Shown in pieces: positions 8,522-15,997 of a stretch of 64,000 bases of DNA; position 1 is the stretch's first letter, and each line of letters opens with the position of its first letter. Source of the stretch: Oxalobacteraceae bacterium. GTDB lineage: Bacteria > Pseudomonadota > Gammaproteobacteria > Burkholderiales > Burkholderiaceae_D. Both the position numbers and the translations under genes were made by a program. The notes beneath the pieces were generated by a model. It did no database searches. It was not told the DNA's origin and worked only from the letters and a program-made list of their open reading frames with translations. Where the stretch lies: NCBI GenBank assembly GCA_947448025.1, contig CANFLV010000016.1, forward strand, positions 1-64,000. Reading direction: 5' to 3'.

Positions 8522-10435
8522 ATGAGCGATGAATCCAGCAAGCCGGGTATCGATAGACGTAATTTTCTGAAAACCGCCACCGCTACTGCCGGCGCCGCCG
8601 CGACCAGTGCCATGGCTCTTGGCGCAGCAGTCAGTGCGCAGGCCGCCGAGCTCAAAGGTGAAGTCGCGAAGGCGACGCACAAGGTCGCCGGTGAAAAGCA
8701 GATCCCGCGCCCCGGCTCGGACTTCATGGTCGACGTCATCAAGACGCTCGACATCAAATACATCGCCGCCAATCCCGGCTCGAGTTTTCGCAGCCTGCAT
8801 GAATCCATCGTCAATTACGGCGGCAATAAAAAGCCCGAGCTGATCACCTGCCTGCATGAAGAAACTTCGGTCGCCATCGCGCATGGCTACTACAAGGCCG
8901 CCGGCAAACCGATGGCCGTGATGATGCATGGTACGGTCGGTCTGCAGCACGGTTCCATGGCGATTTATAACGCCTGGTGCGACCGTGTGCCGATCATGAT
9001 GTTTGCCGGGAATGGCCTCGATGCGACCAAGCGCCGGCCCGGCACAGAGTGGTATCACTCGGTGCAGGATGCTGCTGCGATGGTGCGTGATTTCGTCAAA
9101 TGGGATGACCAGCCGGTCTCGCTGCAGCACTTTGCCGAATCGACCGTACGCGCTTACAAGATCGCCACCACTACGCCGATGGAGCCAGTGCTGATCATGG
9201 CTGAAATCGATTTGCAGGAAGACGCGATCGAACATGAGTCCGAGCTCATCATTCCCATGCTGTCGCCGAGCGTAGCCTCACTGGGCGACACCGGTGCGAT
9301 GGCGGAAGCGGCCAAGCTGCTCGTGAATGCGAAAGCGCCGCTGATCATGGTGGAGCGCGCTGCGCGCGACCAGGAAGGCGTGCGCCGACTGATCCGTTTT
9401 GCCGAAGCATTGAATGCGCCAGTGGTCGACCTCGGTGCGCGCATGAATTTTCCGACCACGCATTATCTGAATCAGACCGACCTGCGGCGCGAACTCGTCA
9501 GCGAAGCCGACGTAATCCTGATGCTGGAAGTCTCGGACCCCTGGGGCCAGCTCAATAGCGTTACCGACCCGTTTAAGGAATATCGCCGCCTCGCGCGCGC
9601 GGACGTGAAGACCATCACGCTGTCGTTCTCGGATGTGTACCTGAAATCGAATTACCAGGACTTCCAGCGCTTCCAGCCGGTGAACATGCCCATCACCGGC
9701 GATGTCCAGGCGAGCCTGCCGGAATTCACGGAGCAGGTCAGACGCGCTACCGACAGCGCGCGCAAGAGCGTTCTGACGCAACGCACGAGTATCTTGAAGG
9801 TCAATTTTGAGACCATGCGCAAACGCGCACGCGAAGCGGCGGCAGTCGGCTGGGACGCCAAGCCGGTCAGCACCGCGCGCCTCGCCGCCGAGGTCTGGGA
9901 TGTGATCAAGGACGAGCCATGGTCGCTGGTCGTGAGCGACCGCATTTCATGGGCGCGGCGTCTATGGCCGACCACGGAATTTCATCAGATGCTGGGTGGT
10001 TCGGGCGGGCAGGGCGTCGGCTATTCGCTGCCGGGCGCCGTGGGTGCGGCGCTGGCGAATCGCGACAAGGGTTTGCTGTCGGTGACCTTCCAGCCGGACG
10101 GCGACGCGCTGTATGCGCCGGGCGCCCTGTGGACCGCGGCGCATCACAAGATTCCGCTGCTGTTCGTGATGCACAATAACCGTGGCTATCATCAGGAAAC
10201 GATGCATTTGCAGCGCATGGCCTCGATGCATAATCGCCGTACCGATCAGGCGCTGATCGGCAACGAAATCAATCATCCGGCGATTGATTTTTCCAAGCTG
10301 GCGCAGGCGCATGGCGTCTGGGCGGAAGGGCCGATTCATGATCCGGCTGATCTGGGCGCGGCATTGCGCCGTGCTTTGGCGGTCGTGAAAAGCGGTGCAC
10401 CGGCTTTGCTCGATGTGATTTGCCAGGCGCGTTAA
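8522..10435 (+). CDS. Tat-exported thiamine-diphosphate-dependent enzyme (acetolactate synthase / benzoylformate decarboxylase superfamily)
   Basis: A 637-residue protein whose N-terminus has a twin-arginine signal (DRRNFLKTATATAG, cleavage probably near AQAAE, residue 43). After it come three ThDP-enzyme domains: an N-terminal PYR domain with the cofactor-activating Glu in LHEETSVAIAHGYY, a central domain, and a C-terminal PP domain. The PP domain has the metal/ThDP motif as PDGDALYAP near residue 525, with the HNN end 26 residues later. The reaction cannot be read from sequence. Export to the periplasm is unusual for this superfamily. A GGGAG ribosome site lies about ten bases before the ATG. 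Repeat copies 1 and 2 flank the gene as direct repeats. Confidence 0.8.
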   Translation: MSDESSKPGIDRRNFLKTATATAGAAATSAMALGAAVSAQAAELKGEVAKATHKVAGEKQIPRPGSDFMVDVIKTLDIKYIAANPGSSFRSLHESIVNYGGNKKPELITCLHEETSVAIAHGYYKAAGKPMAVMMHGTVGLQHGSMAIYNAWCDRVPIMMFAGNGLDATKRRPGTEWYHSVQDAAAMVRDFVKWDDQPVSLQHFAESTVRAYKIATTTPMEPVLIMAEIDLQEDAIEHESELIIPMLSPSVASLGDTGAMAEAAKLLVNAKAPLIMVERAARDQEGVRRLIRFAEALNAPVVDLGARMNFPTTHYLNQTDLRRELVSEADVILMLEVSDPWGQLNSVTDPFKEYRRLARADVKTITLSFSDVYLKSNYQDFQRFQPVNMPITGDVQASLPEFTEQVRRATDSARKSVLTQRTSILKVNFETMRKRAREAAAVGWDAKPVSTARLAAEVWDVIKDEPWSLVVSDRISWARRLWPTTEFHQMLGGSGGQGVGYSLPGAVGAALANRDKGLLSVTFQPDGDALYAPGALWTAAHHKIPLLFVMHNNRGYHQETMHLQRMASMHNRRTDQALIGNEINHPAIDFSKLAQAHGVWAEGPIHDPADLGAALRRALAVVKSGAPALLDVICQAR

Positions 10436-10458
10436 GGCGTTAAATTAAGGTACTTTAG

Positions 10459-10702
10459 AATGCATCGACTTCTATGCCCGGCACCCGCCCTGCGCGCCCC
10501 ATCCCTGCTGACTTTTTAAGGGATGGGGCGCGCAGGGCGGATACCTCTGACAGCCCGGAGTGGCACGGCCAGCGACCCATCCGGATGGGGTTTTAAGTGT
10601 AGTAGCGCCTCAATTCACGCCGCAGAGGCAGGGGTATCGGGCGCCGCCAGGCTTAACAAGTCACCAGTCTGGCGGCGCCCGATAGCCCTGACTCGATCTG
10701 CT
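10459..10702 (+). repeat. Dispersed structured repeat, copy 2
   Basis: A copy starting at GAATGCATC with three secondary-structure elements. Hairpin I has perfect 22-base arms (10486-10507 and 10520-10541) with a T-rich loop. Element II is the palindrome CCCATCCGGATGGG (10576-10589). Hairpin III has 26-base arms at 10625-10650 and 10669-10694 with a few mismatches near its base. Similarity to the other copies stops just after hairpin III, where a tandem repeat begins. It lies between the ThDP enzyme gene and brnA. Confidence 0.88.
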
Positions 10703-10797
10703 CAGGCCACAGTTCTAGCGATTTAGCGAAGTAGTGGATGTCCTGATTTTTTGTCCAGGCCACAGTTCCAGCGAAGTAGGTGATGTCCTGATTTTTG
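10703..10797 (+). repeat. Two imperfect tandem units of 42-53 bp
   Basis: Unit 1 (10703-10755) and unit 2 (10756-10797) both begin CAGGCCACAGTTC and end GATGTCCTGATTTTT. Unit 1 carries about ten extra bases (TTTAGCGAAG region). The array abuts repeat copy 2 and ends just before the brnA stop. On the minus strand both units read as similar short peptides (KNQDI.YFA), but no start or ribosome site makes this a convincing gene. Confidence 0.7.
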
Positions 10798-10812
10798 CCT
10801 CGAGCGGGCTTT

Positions 10813-11097
10813 TTACGCCCTGTGAGTTGCCACCCACTCCCTGAGTACCTCATTCATCTTGGTCTGCCAGCCACTCCCTTGCCCCTTGAACGCTTCGATG
10901 ACATCCGTATCGATGCGCAAACTGATCTGCCGCTTTGCCCCACTTCCCGCCGGCCGGCCGGGGCCACGAACCGGCTTCACCGTTGCCCATTCTTCGTCGG
11001 TGTAAGGTATTGCATCAGGATCTGACATTGCGGCTGCCGTAATGGCGGCATCCTCGTCTGGCGTTGGGCTAATGTGTCCTTCTTTAAGTTTCGGCAT
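10813..11097 (-). CDS. brnA: BrnA antitoxin
   Basis: A 94-residue protein: an acidic N-terminal half (HISPTPDEDAAITAAA), then a basic GRPAGSGAKRQ linker and a ribbon-helix-helix-like C-terminus (QISLRIDTDVIEAFKGQGSGWQTKMNEVLREWV). This is the arrangement of BrnA antitoxins, which bind BrnT through the N-terminus and the operator through the RHH domain. The open frame extends upstream to 11262, but the ATG at 11097 lies inside the end of brnT, the normal brnTA coupling, so it is chosen. Confidence 0.88.
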   Translation of the reverse strand: MPKLKEGHISPTPDEDAAITAAAMSDPDAIPYTDEEWATVKPVRGPGRPAGSGAKRQISLRIDTDVIEAFKGQGSGWQTKMNEVLREWVATHRA

Positions 11098-11350
11098 ATC
11101 GCTTCTCTTCACGTTTGTTTGCCTTGCGCAGGCTGATGATCCGTCGCACTTCATGTCGATCAACGTAGACAACTTGATACAAACGATTTCCGATGTATCC
11201 AATGCCACATATCCGATCTTCCCCGTAGGCGTGACGCGCATCCTGCCAAACAATCGCGCCATCCCACTCTAACTCTGAAGCCAGCGCCAAAGATAGACCG
11301 TGTTTCGCGCGGTTTTGTTCGTCTTTGGCGGTGTCATAAGTGAAATTCAT
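11084..11350 (-). CDS. brnT: BrnT toxin (RelE-fold ribonuclease)
   Basis: An 88-residue protein starting NFTYDTAKDEQNRAKHGLSL, with the family core DRICGIGYIGNRLYQVVY and C-terminal RRIISLRKANKREEKRY. The block of Arg, Lys and Tyr residues at the C-terminus is the expected RNase site of BrnT toxins. It is first in a two-gene operon and overlaps brnA by 14 bases, as in described BrnTA systems where toxin precedes antitoxin. All conserved segments are present, so the toxin looks intact. Confidence 0.9.
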   Translation of the reverse strand: MNFTYDTAKDEQNRAKHGLSLALASELEWDGAIVWQDARHAYGEDRICGIGYIGNRLYQVVYVDRHEVRRIISLRKANKREEKRYAET

Positions 11351-11358
11351 CCAATTAA

Positions 11359-11405
11359 TGTAGATGCGTTTATTATGAATTACAAGAGATATTTGTAGAT
11401 GCGTT
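11359..11405 (-). promoter_or_regulatory. brnTA promoter region with two direct repeats
   Basis: The 12-mer TGTAGATGCGTT occurs at 11359-11370 and again at 11394-11405, each followed by an AT-rich run. Both lie within 60 bp upstream of the brnT start. On the minus strand TTGTAA and TACATT, 17 bases apart, could form a promoter between them. Paired repeats over a toxin-antitoxin promoter suggest a BrnA operator. Confidence 0.5.
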
Positions 11406-11446
11406 AATAAAATAAAGCCCGGTTACCTTACCGGTCGCCGGGCTCT
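11405..11446 (-). terminator. Rho-independent terminator reading leftwards
   Basis: AGCCCGG (11416-11422) pairs with CCGGGCT (11438-11444) around a 15-base loop. Read on the minus strand, the stem is followed by TTTATTTT. It would end transcripts of the cytochrome c gene before brnT. Confidence 0.6.
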
Positions 11447-11486
11447 TTCTATTTCATCATGCCCTTAGCGTTTGCAGAGGCGATGC

Positions 11487-11517
11487 CATCCGGCGCAAGC
11501 AGTGAGCGCGCCGGATG
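11487..11517 (-). other. 10-bp hairpin just after the cytochrome c stop
   Basis: CATCCGGCGC at 11487-11496 is a perfect inverted match to GCGCCGGATG at 11508-11517, with an 11-base loop. It lies ten bases downstream of the cytochrome gene stop on the minus strand. No T run follows, so it may be a 3' stability hairpin acting with the terminator further on. Confidence 0.55.
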
Positions 11518-11527
11518 CAGGGAAAAT

Positions 11528-11887
11528 TTAAAGTGACTTCAACAAGGGAATGTCGGCGGCTTTCGGGCCACTCGGAATCGACGCGACGTAGCTGTAGATA
11601 TCGGCCAGATCCTGATTACTGACGAACTTTTCCGGATAGCGCGGCATCACGCCGCGTGGCTGGCGTAGCTGCATCTCAAAGGCCACAAACGGGAAGGGAT
11701 TCGGTGCCAGTTTCGGTCCAGCGCCGCGTTCACCGCCTTGTCCCACGGTGCCATGACAGGTATAGCAATTATTCTGCATGAACAGCTTCTTGCCATTTTC
11801 CGGCGTGCCGACCGGATCGGCGGCCTCGGCCATCGTGGCTGGTCCGAATACGATCATCAACGCGAGTAGTGCGATTCTATTTTTCAT
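11528..11887 (-). CDS. Small periplasmic class I cytochrome c
   Basis: A 119-residue protein with a signal peptide (ALLALMIVFGPATMAEA, cleavage near residue 22), one haem-binding CYTCH at residues 41-45 and a likely distal Met near residue 81 (GVMPRYPEKFVS). DLADIYSYVASIP forms the usual C-terminal helix. It is therefore a monohaem electron carrier. It is the only redox carrier in the neighbourhood and could accept electrons from the Tat-exported ThDP enzyme on the other strand, but that pairing is inference. Confidence 0.88.
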   Translation of the reverse strand: MKNRIALLALMIVFGPATMAEAADPVGTPENGKKLFMQNNCYTCHGTVGQGGERGAGPKLAPNPFPFVAFEMQLRQPRGVMPRYPEKFVSNQDLADIYSYVASIPSGPKAADIPLLKSL

Positions 11888-12264
11888 TATTTCGCCTCCG
11901 TGGGTTTCATTGCCGTGGTGACTACTGCTGCGCGCCCCGCATGCGGCGCGTCGGCATCGTCGGGTTCGAGTTTAGCACTCCAATTCTATGTAGACCATCG
12001 GTTCGTATAGCGGAACGATGCATCTGTGTGTTGCTGCATAATTTACCAAGTTCCCCTGATCGTCGCCAAGTTAGATCGTGCGCAAATCCGGCGGGATTGC
12101 GCGCCTGTTTTTGCCGATGTGAATAGCGATTTGGCAGCTAGCTGCTAGGCTGGTTTTGTGGTCGCTCAAGCGTTCCGCACGGGTGCGAGATGTTGAGCGT
12201 GCGTACTGTCGCCATTGCTGCCGTCTGTGGCGCTATTTTTTACTCAGGAGTGAAAGGAAAGATC
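11888..12264. other. Intergenic region between divergent cytochrome c and KGG genes
   Basis: About 375 bases with no convincing gene. It should hold the divergent promoters of both flanking genes, though no strong -35/-10 pair stands out. A bulged hairpin near 12080-12102 (GCGCAA with TTGCGC) followed by GCCTGTTTTTG resembles a weak terminator on the plus strand, with no obvious gene to terminate. Confidence 0.4.
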
Positions 12265-12696
12265 ATGACTCGGGAAAATCAGTCTGAAAGCAATAGGCCT
12301 TCCAGCAAACCAGCTTCATCCGCCAGTGACGAACCAAAACGTCACGAAGCGAAGCACGAATCGGCCAGCGCCGCCAGCAAGGCGGGGCAAGGTGAGCAGG
12401 AGCAGGCAAAAAAAAGTCCCAGCCATCGCGGTTTCGCCGCCATGGATGAAAACAAGCAGCGCGATATCGCCAGTGCCGGCGGGCGTGCGGCGCATGAAAA
12501 AGGAACCGCGCATGAATTTGATAGCGCAGAAGCGCGCGAAGCTGGTCGTAAAGGCGGCGAGGCCGTCAGCGAAAATCGCGAACACATGGCTGAAATAGGC
12601 CGCAAAGGCGGCGAAGCGCGGCAGGCAGCCGCGAGCCAGAATCGCAATAGTAACCAGAGTGAAAACAAGGGCAATCCGGGACAGGATCGTCGTTAG
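12265..12696 (+). CDS. KGG-repeat stress-induced protein
   Basis: A 143-residue, very hydrophilic protein with a Ser/Lys/Glu-rich N-terminal half and several copies of the KGG stress motif (FAAMDENKQRDIASAGGRAA, AREAGRKGGEAVSENREHM, IGRKGGEARQ). Such proteins resemble Bacillus GsiB and fungal Con-10 and are linked to general stress or desiccation; the molecular role is not established. The frame is open from 12190, but AGGAG plus AAAGGAAAG just before the ATG at 12265 marks the likely start. A strong terminator follows. Confidence 0.8.
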   Translation: MTRENQSESNRPSSKPASSASDEPKRHEAKHESASAASKAGQGEQEQAKKSPSHRGFAAMDENKQRDIASAGGRAAHEKGTAHEFDSAEAREAGRKGGEAVSENREHMAEIGRKGGEARQAAASQNRNSNQSENKGNPGQDRR

Positions 12697-12718
12697 GCCA
12701 GCTTCAATCTCTCCATTC

Positions 12719-12748
12719 AAAACGCCTCGTCATCGAGGCGTTTTTTTG
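12719..12748 (+). terminator. Rho-independent terminator of the KGG gene
   Basis: AACGCCTCG (12721-12729) pairs with CGAGGCGTT (12734-12742) across a four-base loop and is followed by a run of T. It is a strong terminator located 22 bases after the KGG gene stop. Confidence 0.92.
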
Positions 12749-12869
12749 CAAATGTGCTGCTATATGCCAGCTAAATTTGCGACACTTTCAGCAAATATCC
12801 CTGAGCTAAAAAATGGCAATGTTACTATTTTTTGCCAGCATATTAATCTGCAAATGATGGAGACAGACG

Positions 12870-13892
12870 GTGTCGAAACCAGCCAATGAGCGACTCAATG
12901 CGACACTACAGGAAATCAATCATGTCTTGCCCGGCAGCGGACAAAATCTGAAAGATGCGATCCAGCTGCGCCTGATGCGCGAGTTTCATTCGGGCGACAA
13001 GCGTGCGGCATTGAGCGAGTCGATTTCCCTGGGCGGCTTTCATGTCGGCGGCGCAGCGCGGCGGAAAGCGGAGCGCTTGTACCTGCTTGTGCAGGCCACG
13101 GTCGGTGGCATGACGCGCGAGCAGGTCCGTCGTGAAAAGACCCGTGCCGACGCCATGAGCGAGGCCGAGCTCAAGGCCTTGATTCAGGCGATTGCCGATA
13201 CCCATGTCGCGACGACATTTGCCAGCAATATTGAGTTTGCCGAATCCTTCGGCTATGGCTCCAAAGATGGCTCAAACAAGTCGTTCAAGGCGGTGATCAA
13301 GGCCAAGCGCATTCTCGGACACATGTATCAAGGCCTGATGACGGTGAGGACAAACAATATCGAAAGGCGGCGTTACGAACGCTGGTTCGGACGCTTCGAT
13401 CCGCTCCGTTTTGAGAAGGTCCGCGCCAGCATCAAGGCCGTGCATGACGACATTACCTGCCGGACGCTAAAGCTCTACTACCGCGGTGAAGGCGCGCTCG
13501 GCAAACTTGATGATCAGCCGGGGATGATGTATCACAATGAACACGTCAAGATCAGGGTTGAGGCCGGCTTATATGGCGCCCATATCCGCGGCTGGCCGGC
13601 GGGTGGCGCAGAGTCGGACCGTACGCACATCCTGCTGGGCGAAAATTTTTTCAAAAAATGCCAGATTAAATCCGACCCTGACAGTCCTTTTCTGATGTCG
13701 GGGTCTGGCGTCATCATTCATGAAATGATGCATGCAGTGTGTGACTTCAGGGATGAAAAAAATCAAGCCGGCGAAATTTTATATGGTCCCAGAAAATGCC
13801 AAGCGGCGGCAATTGCGATTCCGCACATTGCCGTGATCAATCCAGATCACTACCGTCTGTACTCAGATACATTTGATTCAGACGGGGAGTGA
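12870..13892 (+). CDS. Orphan putative zinc metallopeptidase, Asp-zincin (M35) like
   Basis: A 340-residue protein with no signal peptide. An HEXXH motif lies at residues 284-288 (VIIHEMMHAVCDF). It is followed by DEKNQAGEILYG and then CQAAAIAIPHIAVINPDHYRLY, which resembles the tail of Asp-zincin (M35 / lysine-specific) peptidases, where an Asp supplies the third zinc ligand and an N-P/A-D-x-Y segment follows. The first 250 residues match nothing I recognise. The start is GTG with a GGAGA upstream. It is a single-gene unit beside hslU. A secreted or injected effector is possible; the substrate is unknown. Confidence 0.65.
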   Translation: MSKPANERLNATLQEINHVLPGSGQNLKDAIQLRLMREFHSGDKRAALSESISLGGFHVGGAARRKAERLYLLVQATVGGMTREQVRREKTRADAMSEAELKALIQAIADTHVATTFASNIEFAESFGYGSKDGSNKSFKAVIKAKRILGHMYQGLMTVRTNNIERRRYERWFGRFDPLRFEKVRASIKAVHDDITCRTLKLYYRGEGALGKLDDQPGMMYHNEHVKIRVEAGLYGAHIRGWPAGGAESDRTHILLGENFFKKCQIKSDPDSPFLMSGSGVIIHEMMHAVCDFRDEKNQAGEILYGPRKCQAAAIAIPHIAVINPDHYRLYSDTFDSDGE

Positions 13893-13905
13893 TGCCGCTG
13901 CAATA

Positions 13906-15264
13906 TCACAGCACATAGCGTGATAAATCCTCATTCTCCGCGAGTAAGCCCAATCGTTCATTCACGTAGTCGGCCGTAATTGCCAGCGTCTGGCCACTGT
14001 TTTCACCTGCGACAAACGACATTTCCTCGAGCAGCTTTTCCATCACGGTATAGAGCCTGCGCGCACCAATATTTTCGGTTTTTTCATTCACGGAAAAGGC
14101 GATTTCAGCCAGCCGCGTAATGCCATCCGTGTTGAATTCCACAGTCACGCCCTCGGTCGCCAGCAAGGCCTGGTACTGGCGCGTGAGGCAGGCATCGGTG
14201 CTGGTGAGGATGCGTTCAAAGTCGGCAATCGTCAGTGATTCGAGTTCAACGCGGATCGGCAGGCGGCCCTGCAATTCCGGGATCAGGTCGGACGGTTTGG
14301 CGAGGTGAAAGGCGCCCGAGGCGATGAACAAAATATGATCGGTGCGGATCATGCCGTATTTCGTGTTTACGGTCGTGCCTTCGACCAGCGGCAGCAAATC
14401 GCGCTGTACGCCCGCGCGCGACACGTCGGCGCCGCCGGTTTCGGAGCGGCTGCAGATCTTGTCGATTTCATCGAGGAAGACGATGCCGTTTTGCTCGACA
14501 TTGCGGATCGCTGTCTGCTTGAGTTCGTCCTCATTGATCAGCTTGGCCGCTTCCTCGTCAGCCAGCAGTTTCAGTGCTTCGCGGATCGTCACCTTGCGCT
14601 TCTTTTTGCGCGTATTGCCCATTCCGGAAAACATGCTCTTGATCTGTTCGGTCATTTCTTCCATGCCTGGTGGCGCCATGATTTCCATGTGGGGCGCGCC
14701 TTCGGCGACTTCGAGTTCAATTTCACGTTCATCGAGCGCGCCTTCACGCAAGCGCTTACGGAATGTCTGGCGCGTCGTGTTGCCGCTATTGCTGTCGCTC
14801 GAGGTCTCGGCTGGCAGCGATGCCGGCGAGCTACCGAAGCCGAAATCACGCGCGGGTGGCACGAGCAAGTCGAGCACGCGCTCTTCCGCGGCTTCTTCCG
14901 CCCGGCTACGAACCTTCTGGATTTCCGCCTGGCGCGTTTGCTTGATGCCGATCTCGATCAAGTCACGGATGATCGTGTCGACGTCGCGGCCAACATAGCC
15001 GACTTCGGTGAATTTGGTCGCCTCAATCTTGATGAAGGGCGCACCGGCGAGCCGCGCGAGACGCCGCGCGATTTCCGTCTTGCCCACGCCAGTCGGGCCG
15101 ATCATGAGGATATTCTTTGGCGTGATTTCGTGACGCAGAGGTTCCGCGACCTGCTGGCGGCGCCAGCGATTACGCAAAGCGATCGCGACGGCGCGTTTGG
15201 CATTGGCCTGGCCAACTACATGTTTGTCGAGTTCGGCGACGATCTCGGGAGGTGTCATGTTCAT
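13906..15264 (-). CDS. hslU: ATP-dependent protease ATPase subunit HslU
   Basis: A 452-residue AAA+ unfoldase that feeds the HslV peptidase. [22 protein letters not shown] is the usual N-terminus. Walker A is GPTGVGKTE near residue 55, an intermediate (I) domain with Glu/Asp-rich stretches spans about 110-240, Walker B is [10 protein letters not shown], and the C-terminus LSRYVL inserts between HslV subunits to activate it. The ATG at 15258 is an alternative start two codons in. It is co-transcribed with hslV, 48 bases upstream, and shares its heat-shock promoter. Confidence 0.96.
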   Translation of the reverse strand: MNMTPPEIVAELDKHVVGQANAKRAVAIALRNRWRRQQVAEPLRHEITPKNILMIGPTGVGKTEIARRLARLAGAPFIKIEATKFTEVGYVGRDVDTIIRDLIEIGIKQTRQAEIQKVRSRAEEAAEERVLDLLVPPARDFGFGSSPASLPAETSSDSNSGNTTRQTFRKRLREGALDEREIELEVAEGAPHMEIMAPPGMEEMTEQIKSMFSGMGNTRKKKRKVTIREALKLLADEEAAKLINEDELKQTAIRNVEQNGIVFLDEIDKICSRSETGGADVSRAGVQRDLLPLVEGTTVNTKYGMIRTDHILFIASGAFHLAKPSDLIPELQGRLPIRVELESLTIADFERILTSTDACLTRQYQALLATEGVTVEFNTDGITRLAEIAFSVNEKTENIGARRLYTVMEKLLEEMSFVAGENSGQTLAITADYVNERLGLLAENEDLSRYVL

Positions 15265-15312
15265 GGTGATGCTTTCTGCAAGCTGCCTGAAAAATGGGGG
15301 GAAGGATTGCCC

Positions 15313-15849
15313 TTATTCTAGGGTCTCAATCGTGTGCGAGAAGTTCGTGTAAATGCATAATTCGCCGGCGATGGTCAGTGACTTTTTGACAATCTCTACA
15401 GGTGAAAGGTCGGTATTTTCCTGCAGTGCCTTGGCAGCAGACTGAGCAAATGTGCCGCCCGAGCCGATCGCGCCAATGCCTTCTTCCGGCTCAAGCACGT
15501 CGCCGTTTCCCGTAATGACGAGCGTCGATTCGCGGTCGGCCACGAGCAGCATGGCTTCGAGCCGGCGCAGCATACGGTCGGTGCGCCAATCCTTGGCCAG
15601 TTCCACAGAAGCGCGCAGCAGATGCCCCTGATGTTTTTCGAGTTTGGCTTCAAAGCGTTCGATCAGCGTGAACGCGTCCGCTGTGCCGCCAGCGAAGCCA
15701 GCCAGGACCTTGCCGTGGTAAAGCTTGCGCACCTTGCGCGCGCTGCCCTTCATGACGACATTACCGAGCGTGACTTGGCCATCGCCCCCCAATGCGACGA
15801 TATTGCCGCGTCGGACAGTCAAAATTGTCGTACCGTGGAATTGTTCCAT
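15313..15849 (-). CDS. hslV: ATP-dependent protease peptidase subunit HslV
   Basis: A 178-residue proteasome-beta-like peptidase. The sequence [15 protein letters not shown] is typical of betaproteobacteria. Processing after the Gly would expose the catalytic N-terminal Thr. [21 protein letters not shown] and [14 protein letters not shown] are family motifs. The open frame begins 14 codons earlier (15891), but those residues are not part of the family and the ATG at 15849 is the accepted position. A 70-base leader separates it from a heat-shock type promoter. Confidence 0.95.
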   Translation of the reverse strand: MEQFHGTTILTVRRGNIVALGGDGQVTLGNVVMKGSARKVRKLYHGKVLAGFAGGTADAFTLIERFEAKLEKHQGHLLRASVELAKDWRTDRMLRRLEAMLLVADRESTLVITGNGDVLEPEEGIGAIGSGGTFAQSAAKALQENTDLSPVEIVKKSLTIAGELCIYTNFSHTIETLE

Positions 15850-15926
15850 GCTTGCCTTTGCTGAAATGGTTTTTTGCAATGTGCCCGGCACGCGCAGCCC
15901 CGCATGCGCATGCCTTCATTTTTCGG

Positions 15927-15955
15927 AGATGGGGACAGGTCGTGCCAATTACAAG
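15927..15955 (-). promoter_or_regulatory. Sigma-32 (RpoH) type promoter of hslVU
   Basis: On the minus strand CTTGTAA (15955-15949) is followed after 14 bases by CCCCATCT (15934-15927). The known heat-shock consensus is CTTGAAA, 11-16 bases, CCCCATNT, so only one -35 base differs and the -10 is perfect. It lies about 78 bases upstream of the hslV ATG. hslVU is a classical RpoH operon, which supports the call. Confidence 0.85.
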
Positions 15956-15997
15956 TTTAGACCACAACTTTTTGGCGTAATTCGATGGGCGGGGTGT

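Noticed and set aside
10653-10853. 66-codon minus-strand frame across the tandem repeat (KNQDI.YFA twice)
   Set aside because: It runs into repeat copy 2 and overlaps brnA; no convincing start. Kept as a repeat, not a gene.
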